Of a DNA stretch of 64,000 bases, positions 1-9,254 are shown piece after piece. The position numbers were made by a program, and so were the translations under genes. Within the stretch, counting starts at the first letter, position 1. Each line of letters opens with the position of its first letter. The notes beneath the pieces are model-generated. The model made no database searches, had not been told where the DNA came from, and was given only the letters and a program-made list of their open reading frames with translations. The DNA is from CCMP332 sp040218795 (GTDB taxonomy: Bacteria > Bacteroidota > Bacteroidia > Cytophagales > CCMP332): the NCBI GenBank assembly GCA_040218795.1, contig JAVJQT010000006.1, forward strand, positions 62,001 to 126,000, given 5' to 3'.

Positions 1-2146
1 CGGCAGGGTGTTGAATTCTAATCTCAGGGTATAATTCAAAATGATCAATAGCTGATCGAGGCTGTATGGGTTGAATGTTAAAGCCAAATAATTTAGATAA
101 GAGTTTTGGTTCGTAATACTTCTCTTTAATCTGATCAAGTGAAATGTATTCAGAACCCTGCACATAATGCATATCTTCCATAGCGGATCTGCTTGCATCA
201 TATACACCATTGTTTAACATCGTAACCAGTTCCGCCCCTTCCAAAGGGTAAATGGCGGCTGGGTAGTATTTATGCTCTGAATAAAGCTTATTAAGCGACC
301 ATATTTTCAGACTACCATCTTCTGAAGAAGCAATCACATAATCGCGTTTCGAATCGTATTGAACCTCTGTAATTGTCGATTGAAGACCTTCGAGATTTTG
401 TATAATCTGAAGTGAATCAAGGTTCCATAATTTGATGCTGTAATCTGCCTCTTCCCCTTTTTTATCTACGCTGATCTTCCATGACAGAAATTTATTTCCT
501 GATTCAATTACTTTAATTCTTTCTCCCGTAAAATATTCGGGCAATTCACCTTTGCTTAATAATTTCCCATTATTAGCATATACTTTGACTTTTATTCCGT
601 CTTCATTTGAAATAAGCAAGACCTTTTCTCCATTTGGGAAAAAATCAAAATCAATGATGTCTTTGGCTTTAATTTTAGAAATTCTCTTCTGCGATTTAGC
701 ATCGTAAAGATAGATTTTGCTGCTGCCGCTTTTAATGCCAAAATGATTGCCTTTTTCATCCGATTTTATTTCAAAGGCTTCCTTAATTTTTATTAGTGAT
801 TTGGTTTTATTTTCAATATTGAACAGGCTGATTCCATTCTTCTCATCTTTTTTAAGCAATATCCGGTCATTGACAAAGCTTAAAGTTCCATTGGGGTAAA
901 TGCCGGTTAGTGGAAATCTAAGTCTTGGCTCAAAGTTTCCCGTATTGTAGATAACAAGTGAATCTGATTTAGCCAAGGCCATAAACAATCCACTATTTGA
1001 AAAATCAACTCTGAAAGCAGGGTCTGAATTTGGTAAAATACGCGTTTCATGAATCTCTCTTAAATCGTATAGGCGAATTCCATTTTTGCTACTTGCAAGG
1101 CTCAGAATCTGCCCATTTGGAGCAATATCAAAATCTCTAATTCTTTCAGTGAATCCCTGAAATCTTCGTACAAATCTTTTTTTATCGAAACTATAAGCGC
1201 CAATGGAATAATCATAATCCGGAATGAAGAGAATATTTGAATCTCGATCAAATTCAATAGTTTGAATTGACAAATTATATGGATCTAAATCTTTTCTTAA
1301 TTGAAATTCATAGGTTTCTTCAATAGGCTCTAAAGTCTCTGAATTTAAAAATGTAATATCCTTTGGACCTCTGCCTGCTATTATTAAAAAAGAATCAACA
1401 ACTACGGTTTTCTTTACTTTGAAAGGAATCTTTTTTAAGGATGAAAGTGTATTATTCTGAAGATCAATATCAATTATCTCTCCATTCTGAGTAATTCCTA
1501 TTTGTATTTTTTCATCTATTAATATTTCGGCAAGCACCAGATTTTGATCATTTTTAAAAGCTGTTTTTTTACCCTTCTCATCAATAGAAATAAAATGACC
1601 GTTTTTCAGTGCTACCAATAGTCGCTTTCCCTCATCTAATACCGCAATGCTGGATATCTTGCCATCAAATGATAAATCCTGAACAATTTTGAAATATGCG
1701 TAATTGACTTCTTTGACAGTGCTGTCGTCTGAATAAGTATAGAAAGTCTCAGCCTTTTCGCCAAAGACCAAGCCGTTCACTTTCCCTTTGTGAATATGAC
1801 GGTCAGAGCGTTTCCTGTTTTTCCTTATATCATAGGTAATCACTCTTCCTGAGCCATCAGCACTTAGTAATTGGGCGAAATCCGGGTGGAATACCAATGC
1901 TGAAATTGGGTCATTATGGAAATTGCATTGGCGTATCTCCTTTTCAGCATCAAAATTCCAAATGGTGTATGAATTATTTCCCTGACTACTCGCCAGCCAT
2001 CGCTCATTTTTGTGAAAATCAATTAAAACAACGGGCGTTGTATGACCCTTAGGTACAATTAATTCAGCCTCCTGGGCCAATACTTGACCACAACTAAGAA
2101 AAACATACAAATAGAAAAATGAAGAAAAGGAGAAACTTATTTTCAA
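1..2146 (-). CDS. WD40-repeat secreted protein, C-terminus cut by window edge; probable WD40-caspase
   Basis: An open frame of 715 codons runs off the left edge with no stop. No ATG lies near its 5' end. A TTG at 2146, 8 bases after the stop of the upstream DUF962-type gene, gives a hydrophobic N-terminus and a possible cleavage site after VLA, so I take it as the start. The body holds many degenerate beta-propeller repeats (for example IWNFDAEKEIRQ and IKLWNLDS). After the propeller comes a segment with the features YDASRSAME and KYYEPKLLSKLFG, which resembles the linker between WD40 repeats and a peptidase C14 (caspase) domain in other bacterial proteins. A caspase domain beyond the edge is therefore inferred, not seen. 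A second WD40-caspase gene lies at 44558-46381. Confidence 0.8.
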   Translation of the reverse strand, partial: MKISFSFSSFFYLYVFLSCGQVLAQEAELIVPKGHTTPVVLIDFHKNERWLASSQGNNSYTIWNFDAEKEIRQCNFHNDPISALVFHPDFAQLLSADGSGRVITYDIRKNRKRSDRHIHKGKVNGLVFGEKAETFYTYSDDSTVKEVNYAYFKIVQDLSFDGKISSIAVLDEGKRLLVALKNGHFISIDEKGKKTAFKNDQNLVLAEILIDEKIQIGITQNGEIIDIDLQNNTLSSLKKIPFKVKKTVVVDSFLIIAGRGPKDITFLNSETLEPIEETYEFQLRKDLDPYNLSIQTIEFDRDSNILFIPDYDYSIGAYSFDKKRFVRRFQGFTERIRDFDIAPNGQILSLASSKNGIRLYDLREIHETRILPNSDPAFRVDFSNSGLFMALAKSDSLVIYNTGNFEPRLRFPLTGIYPNGTLSFVNDRILLKKDEKNGISLFNIENKTKSLIKIKEAFEIKSDEKGNHFGIKSGSSKIYLYDAKSQKRISKIKAKDIIDFDFFPNGEKVLLISNEDGIKVKVYANNGKLLSKGELPEYFTGERIKVIESGNKFLSWKISVDKKGEEADYSIKLWNLDSLQIIQNLEGLQSTITEVQYDSKRDYVIASSEDGSLKIWSLNKLYSEHKYYPAAIYPLEGAELVTMLNNGVYDASRSAMEDMHYVQGSEYISLDQIKEKYYEPKLLSKLFGFNIQPIQPRSAIDHFELYPEIRIQHPA

Positions 2147-2154
2147 TTCAATTC

Positions 2155-2637
2155 TTAATATGGAATGCCGGTTTTTTTATAAATGAAATGCAATAACCAA
2201 ATTGGTCCTATCAGTAAAAATTGTACATCTTTTAAAAAGGAAGGTTTTTTGCCTTCGATATTATGTCCAAAAAATTGACCTATCCAGGCCAATACAAATA
2301 CAATTATAGAAAACAGCCAGAGTGGTAATTCCAGGTATTTATCAATCGCATAACAAGTCCATAATAAAGCAAAAGAGATGAAAATCATGCCTATGGCCAA
2401 TGCAATCGATAATCGGAAGTAATACAGCAAGGCTAAAATGATAAACAGGCTTGCAAAATTTACATACTCCTGAATTGATGATGGAAAAAATCCTTGTATA
2501 AATTCACTTGGAATTGACCACAGTAGACCAAGTAAACTAAATGTAATGGCAGGAACACAAATCCAGTGAATTAATTTATTGGTAGGGTTTTGATGACTAG
2601 ACCCATACTCGTCAAGAAGTCTCTCAATTGTTCTCAT
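2155..2637 (-). CDS. DUF962 / Mpo1-like membrane protein
   Basis: This 160-residue protein has the Mpo1 (YGL010w, DUF962) layout: an N-terminal YGSSHQNPTNKLIHW block, four hydrophobic segments, and a later QFFGHNIEGKKPS block carrying the second conserved histidine. The yeast member is an iron-dependent dioxygenase acting on 2-hydroxy fatty acids during sphingolipid breakdown. For the bacterial proteins the substrate is not established, so only membrane location and family are claimed. The ATG start is clear. The stop lies 8 bases before the TTG start of the WD40 gene, so the two may be co-transcribed. Confidence 0.85.
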   Translation of the reverse strand: MRTIERLLDEYGSSHQNPTNKLIHWICVPAITFSLLGLLWSIPSEFIQGFFPSSIQEYVNFASLFIILALLYYFRLSIALAIGMIFISFALLWTCYAIDKYLELPLWLFSIIVFVLAWIGQFFGHNIEGKKPSFLKDVQFLLIGPIWLLHFIYKKTGIPY

Positions 2638-2700
2638 TTCATAAATTGTATAGCAATTTAATCAATCTTAGAAAAATTGATCAATAATCTTAAGACTGAT

Positions 2701-3213
2701 TTAAGATTTAGTTTTGACCTGTTCCCAGGATTTTAACTGCCAAACAATATTGGAACTACAGATTTCATTATTGTTCTGATCGTAGGTAGTTAGTTTAACA
2801 GGAAAATCAACTGGTGAGATTTTAGCCTTATCTTTTAATTCTTGAATTTCTGCTTCGCTTAATCTAAAGTTTACGTTAACCTTTGCTTTTGCCTGATAAA
2901 CGTATTCAAGGTGAATACTTTTCATGATTATCCGAAATTCAGACGGATCAAGTCTTGAAATAATTAGAATGCCAGAGGCAAGTTCATTTAGCGTTGCAAG
3001 AGCACATGCGTGAATCCCTTTGATATGATTTAAATTTCTTTTTATATAAGGCAACTCAATCCTGACTGAATTTGGACTTATTTCTATTATTTTAAACCTA
3101 TGCGGTTTATTGAAAGGCACGAATCTCGCAATCCCAAGATTGAGTAAAAACAAATGAAATTTGGACTTGTATGCACGCTGAAATGCAGATTGCAAATATG
3201 ATTTTCCTTTCAT
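2701..3213 (-). CDS. DUF4442 family protein (hotdog-fold, thioesterase-like)
   Basis: This is a 170-residue protein of the DUF4442 hotdog family. An amphipathic N-terminus (LNLGIARFVPFNKPH) is followed by the hotdog core with the helix block HIKGIHACALATLNELASG, where thioesterase-superfamily proteins normally place their active site. An acyl-CoA or acyl-ester substrate is likely from the fold, but none is identified. Its ATG shares one base with the TAA of the upstream DUF2911 gene (TAATG at 3213), which indicates translational coupling. There is no signal peptide, so it is probably cytoplasmic. Confidence 0.8.
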   Translation of the reverse strand: MKGKSYLQSAFQRAYKSKFHLFLLNLGIARFVPFNKPHRFKIIEISPNSVRIELPYIKRNLNHIKGIHACALATLNELASGILIISRLDPSEFRIIMKSIHLEYVYQAKAKVNVNFRLSEAEIQELKDKAKISPVDFPVKLTTYDQNNNEICSSNIVWQLKSWEQVKTKS

Positions 3214-3746
3214 TACAGAATTTTTATGGGAATATGAACTTGAATATTATCCCACCACAGGATCATATTTATAACATTCTCTTTATCTGCTTGCCTAAAT
3301 TCAATTAAAAAATCTTCTCTTTCAGCAGATTTTATTATCGGTACAGTAATTCTTAACAAATCCTGTTTCCTGTCGTATTCAAAAGCTCCAAACTGCCCTA
3401 GTTTTTTATTGAGAATAATAATCCAGGAATTTTCGGCGGGTATGGTAAAAAGTGAGTAGGTCCCGGCTTTTAAAAATTTTGGCCCAAAGTAAACATCTTT
3501 CGTAAATGTAACTTCAGTAGCTTCATTTGCTCCAGTACGCCAAACTCTGCCGTATGGTACAAAACCACCGAAAACTTTGCGGCCTCGCTTGAAGGGTTTT
3601 CCATAGGTAACCTTAATATAGGTATTGTTTAACTTGTACTGAGCAATGGCAATAGGACTGTCCCTATACCCAGGGTATTCCTGTGATATCGCCGAATTTG
3701 TGGCAATCACGAAAATAAAAAATAAGCCCAGCCCAATTTTTTTCAT
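3213..3746 (-). CDS. DUF2911 secreted protein
   Basis: A 177-residue protein with an N-terminal signal peptide (cleavage probably near AIS-QE) and a single DUF2911 domain. The family motif is clear: VTYGKPFKRGRKVFGG, then WRTGANEATEVTF, then KAGTYSLFTIP. DUF2911 proteins are typical of Bacteroidota and are exported, but their function is not known. It is coupled to the downstream DUF4442 gene through TAATG. A second, longer DUF2911 protein with TPR repeats lies at 39101-40153. Confidence 0.85.
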   Translation of the reverse strand: MKKIGLGLFFIFVIATNSAISQEYPGYRDSPIAIAQYKLNNTYIKVTYGKPFKRGRKVFGGFVPYGRVWRTGANEATEVTFTKDVYFGPKFLKAGTYSLFTIPAENSWIIILNKKLGQFGAFEYDRKQDLLRITVPIIKSAEREDFLIEFRQADKENVINMILWWDNIQVHIPIKIL

Positions 3747-3781
3747 AGATTGAATGCTAACCTCAAAAATCGTACTAAATA

Positions 3782-4804
3782 TTAAATAATATTGACTTCG
3801 CGTTCTAGTTGGATTCCGAATTTGCTTTTAATATCATTCAAAATCTTTTGAGAAAGCTCAAGAACATCATTTCCTGAAGCATTTCCCTTATTCACAAGTA
3901 CCAGCGCCTGCTTTTCATGAACCCCGGAGTTTTTATATATTTTACCTTTCCAACCCCCTTTTTCGATTAGCCATCCGGCGGGAATTTTAATTGAATTTTG
4001 ATCAATTTCATAAGAAGGGATTTCCGGATATTTGTCTCTCAGTTTTTGAAACTGTTGCTTTGAAATTACAGGATTTTTAAAAAAACTACCTGCATTTCCT
4101 ATTTTATTTGGATCGGGTAATTTGGAGCTTCGGATTTTAATTACAGCATCACTAATATCCTTTATTCCCGGGTTATCAATTCCCATGGCTTTTAATGTCT
4201 CAGAAATTGCGCCATAACTGGTATTCAATTTTGGATTTTTCTTGAGTCTCAAACAAACCCTTGTAATGATGTATTTATCCTTGTGAACGGTTTTAAAAAC
4301 ACTGGATCTGTACCCAAAGTCGCAAGCCTCGAGGTCAAATTTCACTACCTGGCCACTCTCCTTTTCAAAAGCAAACAAATATTCAAATACATTTTTAATT
4401 TCAACGCCATAAGCGCCTATGTTTTGCATAGGTGCAGCACCTACGGTCCCCGGAATTAAAGATAAATTTTCAATTCCGGCCCATTGGTTTTGAATTGCAT
4501 ATAATACAAGTTCATGCCAATTTTCTCCCGCCCCAATTTCAATCAGGACTGAATCTTCATCTTCGCTAATAATTAATTTCCCACTGAAATCAATTTTGAT
4601 TACAATCCCATCAAAATTATTTGTAAGTAGAATGTTGCTTCCACCTCCGAGTATTAAATGATTCTTTTGAAAATATCCCGCATTGTAAAGTTCGATAAGC
4701 TGCGAAATTTCCTTTACAACAATAAACTCCTTTGCATAAACGTCAATACCAAAAGTATTGTAATCAATCAGGCTTATATTTGTATTTAAATTATTAAGAC
4801 TCAA
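3782..4804 (-). CDS. murB: UDP-N-acetylenolpyruvoylglucosamine reductase
   Basis: MurB reduces UDP-GlcNAc-enolpyruvate to UDP-MurNAc with FAD and NADPH, the second committed step of peptidoglycan synthesis, in the cytoplasm. The FAD motif GGGSN is at residues 53-57, IPGTVGAAPMQNIGAYG at 117-133, YRSSVFK at 165-171, and the proton-donating serine in GNAGSFFKNP at about residue 240. The C-terminal LEREV carries the conserved glutamate. The YRSSVFK insert and the 340-residue length fit the E. coli-like type I enzyme. No ATG exists upstream of the conserved YNTFGID block, so the TTG at 4804 is taken as start. The next gene on the left is 35 bases away. Confidence 0.95.
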   Translation of the reverse strand: MSLNNLNTNISLIDYNTFGIDVYAKEFIVVKEISQLIELYNAGYFQKNHLILGGGSNILLTNNFDGIVIKIDFSGKLIISEDEDSVLIEIGAGENWHELVLYAIQNQWAGIENLSLIPGTVGAAPMQNIGAYGVEIKNVFEYLFAFEKESGQVVKFDLEACDFGYRSSVFKTVHKDKYIITRVCLRLKKNPKLNTSYGAISETLKAMGIDNPGIKDISDAVIKIRSSKLPDPNKIGNAGSFFKNPVISKQQFQKLRDKYPEIPSYEIDQNSIKIPAGWLIEKGGWKGKIYKNSGVHEKQALVLVNKGNASGNDVLELSQKILNDIKSKFGIQLEREVNII

Positions 4805-4862
4805 AATCTGAACTTTTTAATTATTCAATTTGTGCAATGTTATGTATTTAAAATAATTTTCA

Positions 4863-5102
4863 ATGCCAAAGTATAAATTCAAATCAAATATTAAATGCAG
4901 CAATTGTGAAGCTCAGGTTCGCGAGCTTCTTGATACCAAGGATGAAATTATTTCCTTTAATGTTAACCTTGATGATTTGGAAAGAGAGGTAGAAATTAAA
5001 ACAAGTTCTGAAATTGAAGAAAGCACCATAGTGGATTGGGTAAACGATGCAGGATTTCAGCTCAAACCAAAAAAGTCTTTTTTGAAAAAGCTCTTCAAAT
5101 AA
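4863..5102 (+). CDS. Small heavy-metal-associated (HMA) domain protein
   Basis: A 79-residue protein that is essentially one HMA (ferredoxin-like) domain. The metal site is CSNC at residues 12-15, in an I-K-C-x-x-C context where classical copper chaperones have M-x-C-x-x-C. A basic tail (KPKKSFLKKLFK) follows. A soluble copper-chaperone role is the usual interpretation, but no copper ATPase or other copper gene lies nearby, and the missing methionine leaves metal preference open. It is divergent from murB with a 58-base gap. Confidence 0.8.
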   Translation: MPKYKFKSNIKCSNCEAQVRELLDTKDEIISFNVNLDDLEREVEIKTSSEIEESTIVDWVNDAGFQLKPKKSFLKKLFK

Positions 5103-5197
5103 ATTATTGATTTTCTCTTTGATTGGCTTTAATATTGGCCTTTGTTAATCCTAATAAATTGTAAAATACTGATTTATAGTATTTTAAGTATAAGTGA

Positions 5198-5890
5198 ATG
5201 TCAAATAGTCAAAAATTAGTTTTAGTCACCGGAAGCAGTAAGGGAATAGGTTACGAAACCTGTAAATTATTTTTGAATAAAGGATTCCTGGTGGCAGGAG
5301 CCAGCAGAACAGAGACTACTATTAATCATAAAAATTTCAAACATTATTCCATTGATGTTTCAGATTCTTCTTCTGTGAACAGTATGATTGAAGAAATACA
5401 GAACAATTTTGGCCGCTCCATCGACATCCTTATTAACAATGCAGGTTTGGGCTATTCTTCCTACTTGCATGAGATGAGCGATGAAAATTGGTTAAAAATG
5501 TTTGATATCAATGTTCATGGACTATTTTATTGCACCCGAGCTGTTCTGCCCAAAATGATTGAAAAAGGCTATGGGCATGTAGTAAACATTTCTTCGATCG
5601 CAGGAACTACGGGTGTAGAAACTATGGCCGGTTATTGTGGAACAAAGCATGCTGTTCGAGGAATTTCTCATTCACTATATAAAGAAGTAAGAAATCACGG
5701 AATTAAAGTGACTTGTATTTATCCTGGTTCTGTGAATACTAATTTTTTTGATGAAATTGATTCAGTAAATGCCAATGATAACATGATGAGAGCTGAAGAT
5801 ATTGCAAGGACTATTTTTGAAAGCATTGATACACACCCCAATTACCACGTGGTAGATATTGAACTCAGACCATTAAAACCAAAAGGATAA
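5198..5890 (+). CDS. SDR family NAD(P)-dependent oxidoreductase
   Basis: A classical short-chain dehydrogenase of 230 residues. The nucleotide-binding TGSSKGIG is at 11-18, NNAG at 80-83, the catalytic serine at about 133, and the Tyr146-x3-Lys150 pair in YCGTK. All tetrad positions appear present, so it should be active, but the substrate cannot be read from sequence. Its TAA shares a base with the gldA ATG (TAATG at 5890), so it probably heads the same transcription unit as the gliding transporter genes. The functional link is only positional. Confidence 0.9.
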   Translation: MSNSQKLVLVTGSSKGIGYETCKLFLNKGFLVAGASRTETTINHKNFKHYSIDVSDSSSVNSMIEEIQNNFGRSIDILINNAGLGYSSYLHEMSDENWLKMFDINVHGLFYCTRAVLPKMIEKGYGHVVNISSIAGTTGVETMAGYCGTKHAVRGISHSLYKEVRNHGIKVTCIYPGSVNTNFFDEIDSVNANDNMMRAEDIARTIFESIDTHPNYHVVDIELRPLKPKG

Positions 5891-6804
5891 TGTCAGTAAT
5901 TGTATCGCATTTGACCAAAACATACGGTGAGCAAAAAGCAGTGGATGACATCTCCTTTTCCGTAGATAGTGGTGAAGTGGTTGGTTTTTTGGGACCAAAT
6001 GGAGCTGGCAAGAGTACTACTATGAAGATAGCGACGGGCTTTATACCTCCAAATAATGGTACTGTAAATATTGAAGGGCTGGACATACAGGACAATACAA
6101 TTGAAGTAAAAAGAATTGTAGGCTATTTACCTGAAAACAATCCGCTTTATCTTGACATGTATGTTTATGAGTATCTCAAGTTTGTTGCAAAACTGCACGG
6201 CTTAAAAAAAACATATCACAAAACCAGAATCGATCAGTTAATTGAAATGGTAGGTCTTGGACGAGAAAGACATAAAAAAATTGAAGAATTGTCAAAGGGT
6301 TATCGCCAAAGAATTGGGCTGGCCCAAGCGCTGATTCACGATCCAAAAGTGCTATTTCTGGATGAACCTACTTCAGGGCTAGACCCCAATCAAATTGTGG
6401 ATATACGAAAACTGATCAGTGATTTAGGAAAAGAAAAAACTGTTGTACTTTCGAGCCATATTATGCAGGAGGTAGAGGCTGTATGTAATCGCGCTATCAT
6501 CATTAACAGGGGTCGATTAGTAGCAGATGACAAAGTGGAAAATCTTAAGAAAAAAATTCAGGGCTCCATTACTTTTCACATAGAATTTGCGCAAGCCATT
6601 GACGCAGATAAAATAAAGGAAATCAATACAATCAGCGCGGTCAAAGCCGTATCACAAACTGTATTTGAAGTTACATCTAAAAGCAATACAGACCCGAGAA
6701 GTGATTTATTTGATTTGTCTAAACAAAATGAATGGACAATTCTGGAAATAAGAACTCTGGAATCCAACCTTGAAAGTATTTTTCACCAACTAACGCAAAA
6801 CTGA
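5890..6804 (+). CDS. gldA: Gliding-motility ABC transporter ATP-binding subunit
   Basis: GldA is the ATPase of the GldA-GldF-GldG ABC complex associated with gliding motility in Bacteroidota. Walker A GPNGAGKST is at 35-43, the signature is the variant LSKGYRQR near 134-141, and Walker B FLDEPTSGLD begins near 156. A C-terminal extension of about 90 residues follows the nucleotide-binding domain, normal for this subfamily. The identification rests on these features plus the immediately following gldF and gldG. It starts inside the SDR stop codon and ends one base before gldF, so the set is clearly one operon. Confidence 0.92.
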   Translation: MSVIVSHLTKTYGEQKAVDDISFSVDSGEVVGFLGPNGAGKSTTMKIATGFIPPNNGTVNIEGLDIQDNTIEVKRIVGYLPENNPLYLDMYVYEYLKFVAKLHGLKKTYHKTRIDQLIEMVGLGRERHKKIEELSKGYRQRIGLAQALIHDPKVLFLDEPTSGLDPNQIVDIRKLISDLGKEKTVVLSSHIMQEVEAVCNRAIIINRGRLVADDKVENLKKKIQGSITFHIEFAQAIDADKIKEINTISAVKAVSQTVFEVTSKSNTDPRSDLFDLSKQNEWTILEIRTLESNLESIFHQLTQN

Positions 6805-6805
6805 A

Positions 6806-7534
6806 ATGATAGCAATCTATTTGCGTGAGATCAACAGCTTTTTAAGCTCACTTATTGCTTATCTGGTAATAGGGGTTTTTCTTTTAATAACAGGCTTGTT
6901 TTTATGGGTTTTCCCTCAAAGTAGCATTCTGAATACAGGCTTTAGCAATATGGATTCTTTGTTTGTGATTGCGCCGTATGTCTTTTTATTTCTTATACCT
7001 GCAATTACAATGAGGGCTTTCGCAGAGGAGAAAAAGAGCGGTACCATAGAATTTCTTCTTACCAAACCGGTTAGCGATTATCAAATAATAATTGCCAAAT
7101 ATTTAGCGAATTTAACCTTGGTATTGTTTTCTATAGCCCCTACCCTGATCTATTACTATTCCGTTTATCAATTAGGAAACCCGGTAGGAAATATTGACTC
7201 GGCCGGAATTGCAGGTTCTTATATCGGATTGATATTTCTTTGTGCCGTTTTTACTTCCATAGGCTTATTCGCCTCTTCGCTTACTCAAAATCAGATTACC
7301 GCCTTTGTTTTGGCCGTATTTTTGTCATTTTTAATTTTCGAGGGTTTTCAATCATTGTCTGAGATTAACGTTTGGGGAAAAGCATCGGTGATAATTTCCA
7401 AACTTGGGATAGCACACCATTATAATTCAATAAGCAAAGGACTCATTGATTCACGTGATCTGCTGTATTTTATTAGCGTTATTATACTAATGCTATCGGG
7501 CACAAAATTAATTCTTGATTCCAGAAAGTGGTAA
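6806..7534 (+). CDS. gldF: Gliding-motility ABC transporter permease subunit GldF
   Basis: A 242-residue integral membrane protein with about six hydrophobic segments. The cytoplasmic loop RAFAEEKKSGTIEFLLTKPV is the hallmark of ABC-2 type permeases and GldF. It pairs with the GldA ATPase encoded immediately upstream and GldG immediately downstream. It starts at the ATG one base after the gldA stop and ends one base before the gldG ATG. What the complex transports is not established in the literature I know. Confidence 0.92.
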   Translation: MIAIYLREINSFLSSLIAYLVIGVFLLITGLFLWVFPQSSILNTGFSNMDSLFVIAPYVFLFLIPAITMRAFAEEKKSGTIEFLLTKPVSDYQIIIAKYLANLTLVLFSIAPTLIYYYSVYQLGNPVGNIDSAGIAGSYIGLIFLCAVFTSIGLFASSLTQNQITAFVLAVFLSFLIFEGFQSLSEINVWGKASVIISKLGIAHHYNSISKGLIDSRDLLYFISVIILMLSGTKLILDSRKW

Positions 7535-7535
7535 T

Positions 7536-9254
7536 ATGAAAAGGTCATTAAGATATAACAGCATATTTACATTTTCGGTAATATTTATAAGTCTGATACT
7601 TGTAAATATTATTTCGGGGCAATTCTTTTTTAGGCTTGACCTTACCGAGGAGAAAAGGTATTCCCTGGCCGAAAGCACAAAAACACTATTGTCAGATCTT
7701 GAAAATGTGGTTTATATAGAAATATTTCTTGAAGGAGAAATGCCGGCAGATTTTCAAAGACTTCAACAATCAATTAAGGAAATTCTCGACGAGTTTAAAG
7801 TGTATGCCGGTTACAATCTTCAATACGAATTTCGAAACCCCTCACCACCTGAAGCAGATAACAAATCCCGACAGGAAATCTTTAAACAAATTTATGACCG
7901 TGGTATAAACCCAACAACACTTTATGTCAACCAGGGTGATGAACGCAGTGAAAAAATCATTTTCCCTGGAGCAATCGTAAATTATCTCAATATGGAGATG
8001 CCCGTCAATTTTTTGAAATACAATTACAATGCAGGAACACGGGCCCAACTCAATCAAAGCATTGAAGGTTTGGAATACGAACTAATTTCTACAATTAAAA
8101 AATTAAGTAAACCCAAAAAGAAAAAGATAGCTTTTTTACAAGGTCATGGTGAATTGGATCCAATAGAAGCAGAGGACATCTTAAGAAGTCTTTCAGAATA
8201 TTACGATGTGCGAAGAGTCAGACTTCAAAGTGCTACAAATGGCGATTTTGAAGGAACGGAGAATTTAGACGCCTATGATGCCATTATAATGGCCTCTCCT
8301 GATTCAGCATTTAACGAGGTTGATAAATTCAAAATTGATCAATATTTGGTTAAAGGAGGTAATGCTTTGTTTTTTATCGATGCAATGAAAGCAAGTATTG
8401 ATAGCATAGGTAATTCAGGGAGCGTAGCAATTTCTAATGATTTAAAATTGGACGATATCTTTTTTAAAATGGGATTGCGTCTCAATCCTGATCTTATCCA
8501 GGATCAATTATGCGCTTTTATTCCTTTAATAGTGGGTTATGTTGGGGACCGGCCCCAATATCAAATGATGAAATGGTGGTACTATCCAATTCTGAATAAT
8601 TTTGCAAAACACCCAATTTCAAGAAATATGAATGGCGTCTATTCAAAATTTATAAGTTCAATAGATACCGTAAAATCTCCGGGCATTAAAAAAACACCGC
8701 TGGTATTTACTTCGCCTGAAACCCGGGTATTGTCCTCACCGGTAAGACTAGATTTTAATGATGTCAGAGTGCCTCCAAATCCTCAATTGTTCAACAAAGG
8801 CAAATTAGCAGTTGCCTATCTTTTAGAAGGTAAATACCGCTCCAACTTTGAAGGTAGGGTAACACAAAAAACTGCAGAAAAATTTAATTATAAGACCATT
8901 GATAAGGCTTCGAAGATTATTGTTTTTTCCGACGCAGATATTATTGAAAATGACATAAACAGCAAGAGCAATACTGCATATCCTTTAGGTTATGACAAAT
9001 TCACTAAAAATACTTTTGCCAACAAAGACCTGATATTGAATTGTATAGATTATATGCTTGACGACTCGGGCATTATTGAAGCCAGGAACAAACAGGTTGT
9101 TAGTAGGCCACTCAATATAACTAAAGCCAATAAAGAAAGACTGAAATGGCAAGTAATTAATATTGGCCTACCTGTTGTTTTGTTGATTTTATTCGGTGTT
9201 GTTAAAAATTACATCAGATCTAAAAAATACAGAAATCAAAAGCTGAATGAATAG
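7536..9254 (+). CDS. gldG: Gliding-motility-associated ABC transporter substrate-binding protein GldG
   Basis: GldG is the large auxiliary subunit of the gliding ABC transporter. It has an N-terminal membrane segment, the conserved FRLDLTEEKRYSLAEST stretch just after it, a long extracytoplasmic domain, and a C-terminal membrane anchor (GLPVVLLILFGVVKN) with a basic tail. I chose the ATG at 7536, one base after the gldF stop. An upstream in-frame TTG at 7515 would overlap gldF by 20 bases and add seven unrelated residues. The 572-residue length fits the family. The 3' end overlaps the DUF4340 gene by 8 bases. Confidence 0.92.
   Translation: MKRSLRYNSIFTFSVIFISLILVNIISGQFFFRLDLTEEKRYSLAESTKTLLSDLENVVYIEIFLEGEMPADFQRLQQSIKEILDEFKVYAGYNLQYEFRNPSPPEADNKSRQEIFKQIYDRGINPTTLYVNQGDERSEKIIFPGAIVNYLNMEMPVNFLKYNYNAGTRAQLNQSIEGLEYELISTIKKLSKPKKKKIAFLQGHGELDPIEAEDILRSLSEYYDVRRVRLQSATNGDFEGTENLDAYDAIIMASPDSAFNEVDKFKIDQYLVKGGNALFFIDAMKASIDSIGNSGSVAISNDLKLDDIFFKMGLRLNPDLIQDQLCAFIPLIVGYVGDRPQYQMMKWWYYPILNNFAKHPISRNMNGVYSKFISSIDTVKSPGIKKTPLVFTSPETRVLSSPVRLDFNDVRVPPNPQLFNKGKLAVAYLLEGKYRSNFEGRVTQKTAEKFNYKTIDKASKIIVFSDADIIENDINSKSNTAYPLGYDKFTKNTFANKDLILNCIDYMLDDSGIIEARNKQVVSRPLNITKANKERLKWQVINIGLPVVLLILFGVVKNYIRSKKYRNQKLNE

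Noticed and set aside
5865..6095. Minus-strand frame across the SDR/gldA junction
   Set aside because: Antisense to the conserved P-loop region of gldA, no plausible start signal, no recognisable product.
7515..7535. Upstream TTG start for gldG
   Set aside because: It would overlap gldF by 20 bases and add residues unrelated to the family; the ATG one base after the gldF stop is better.
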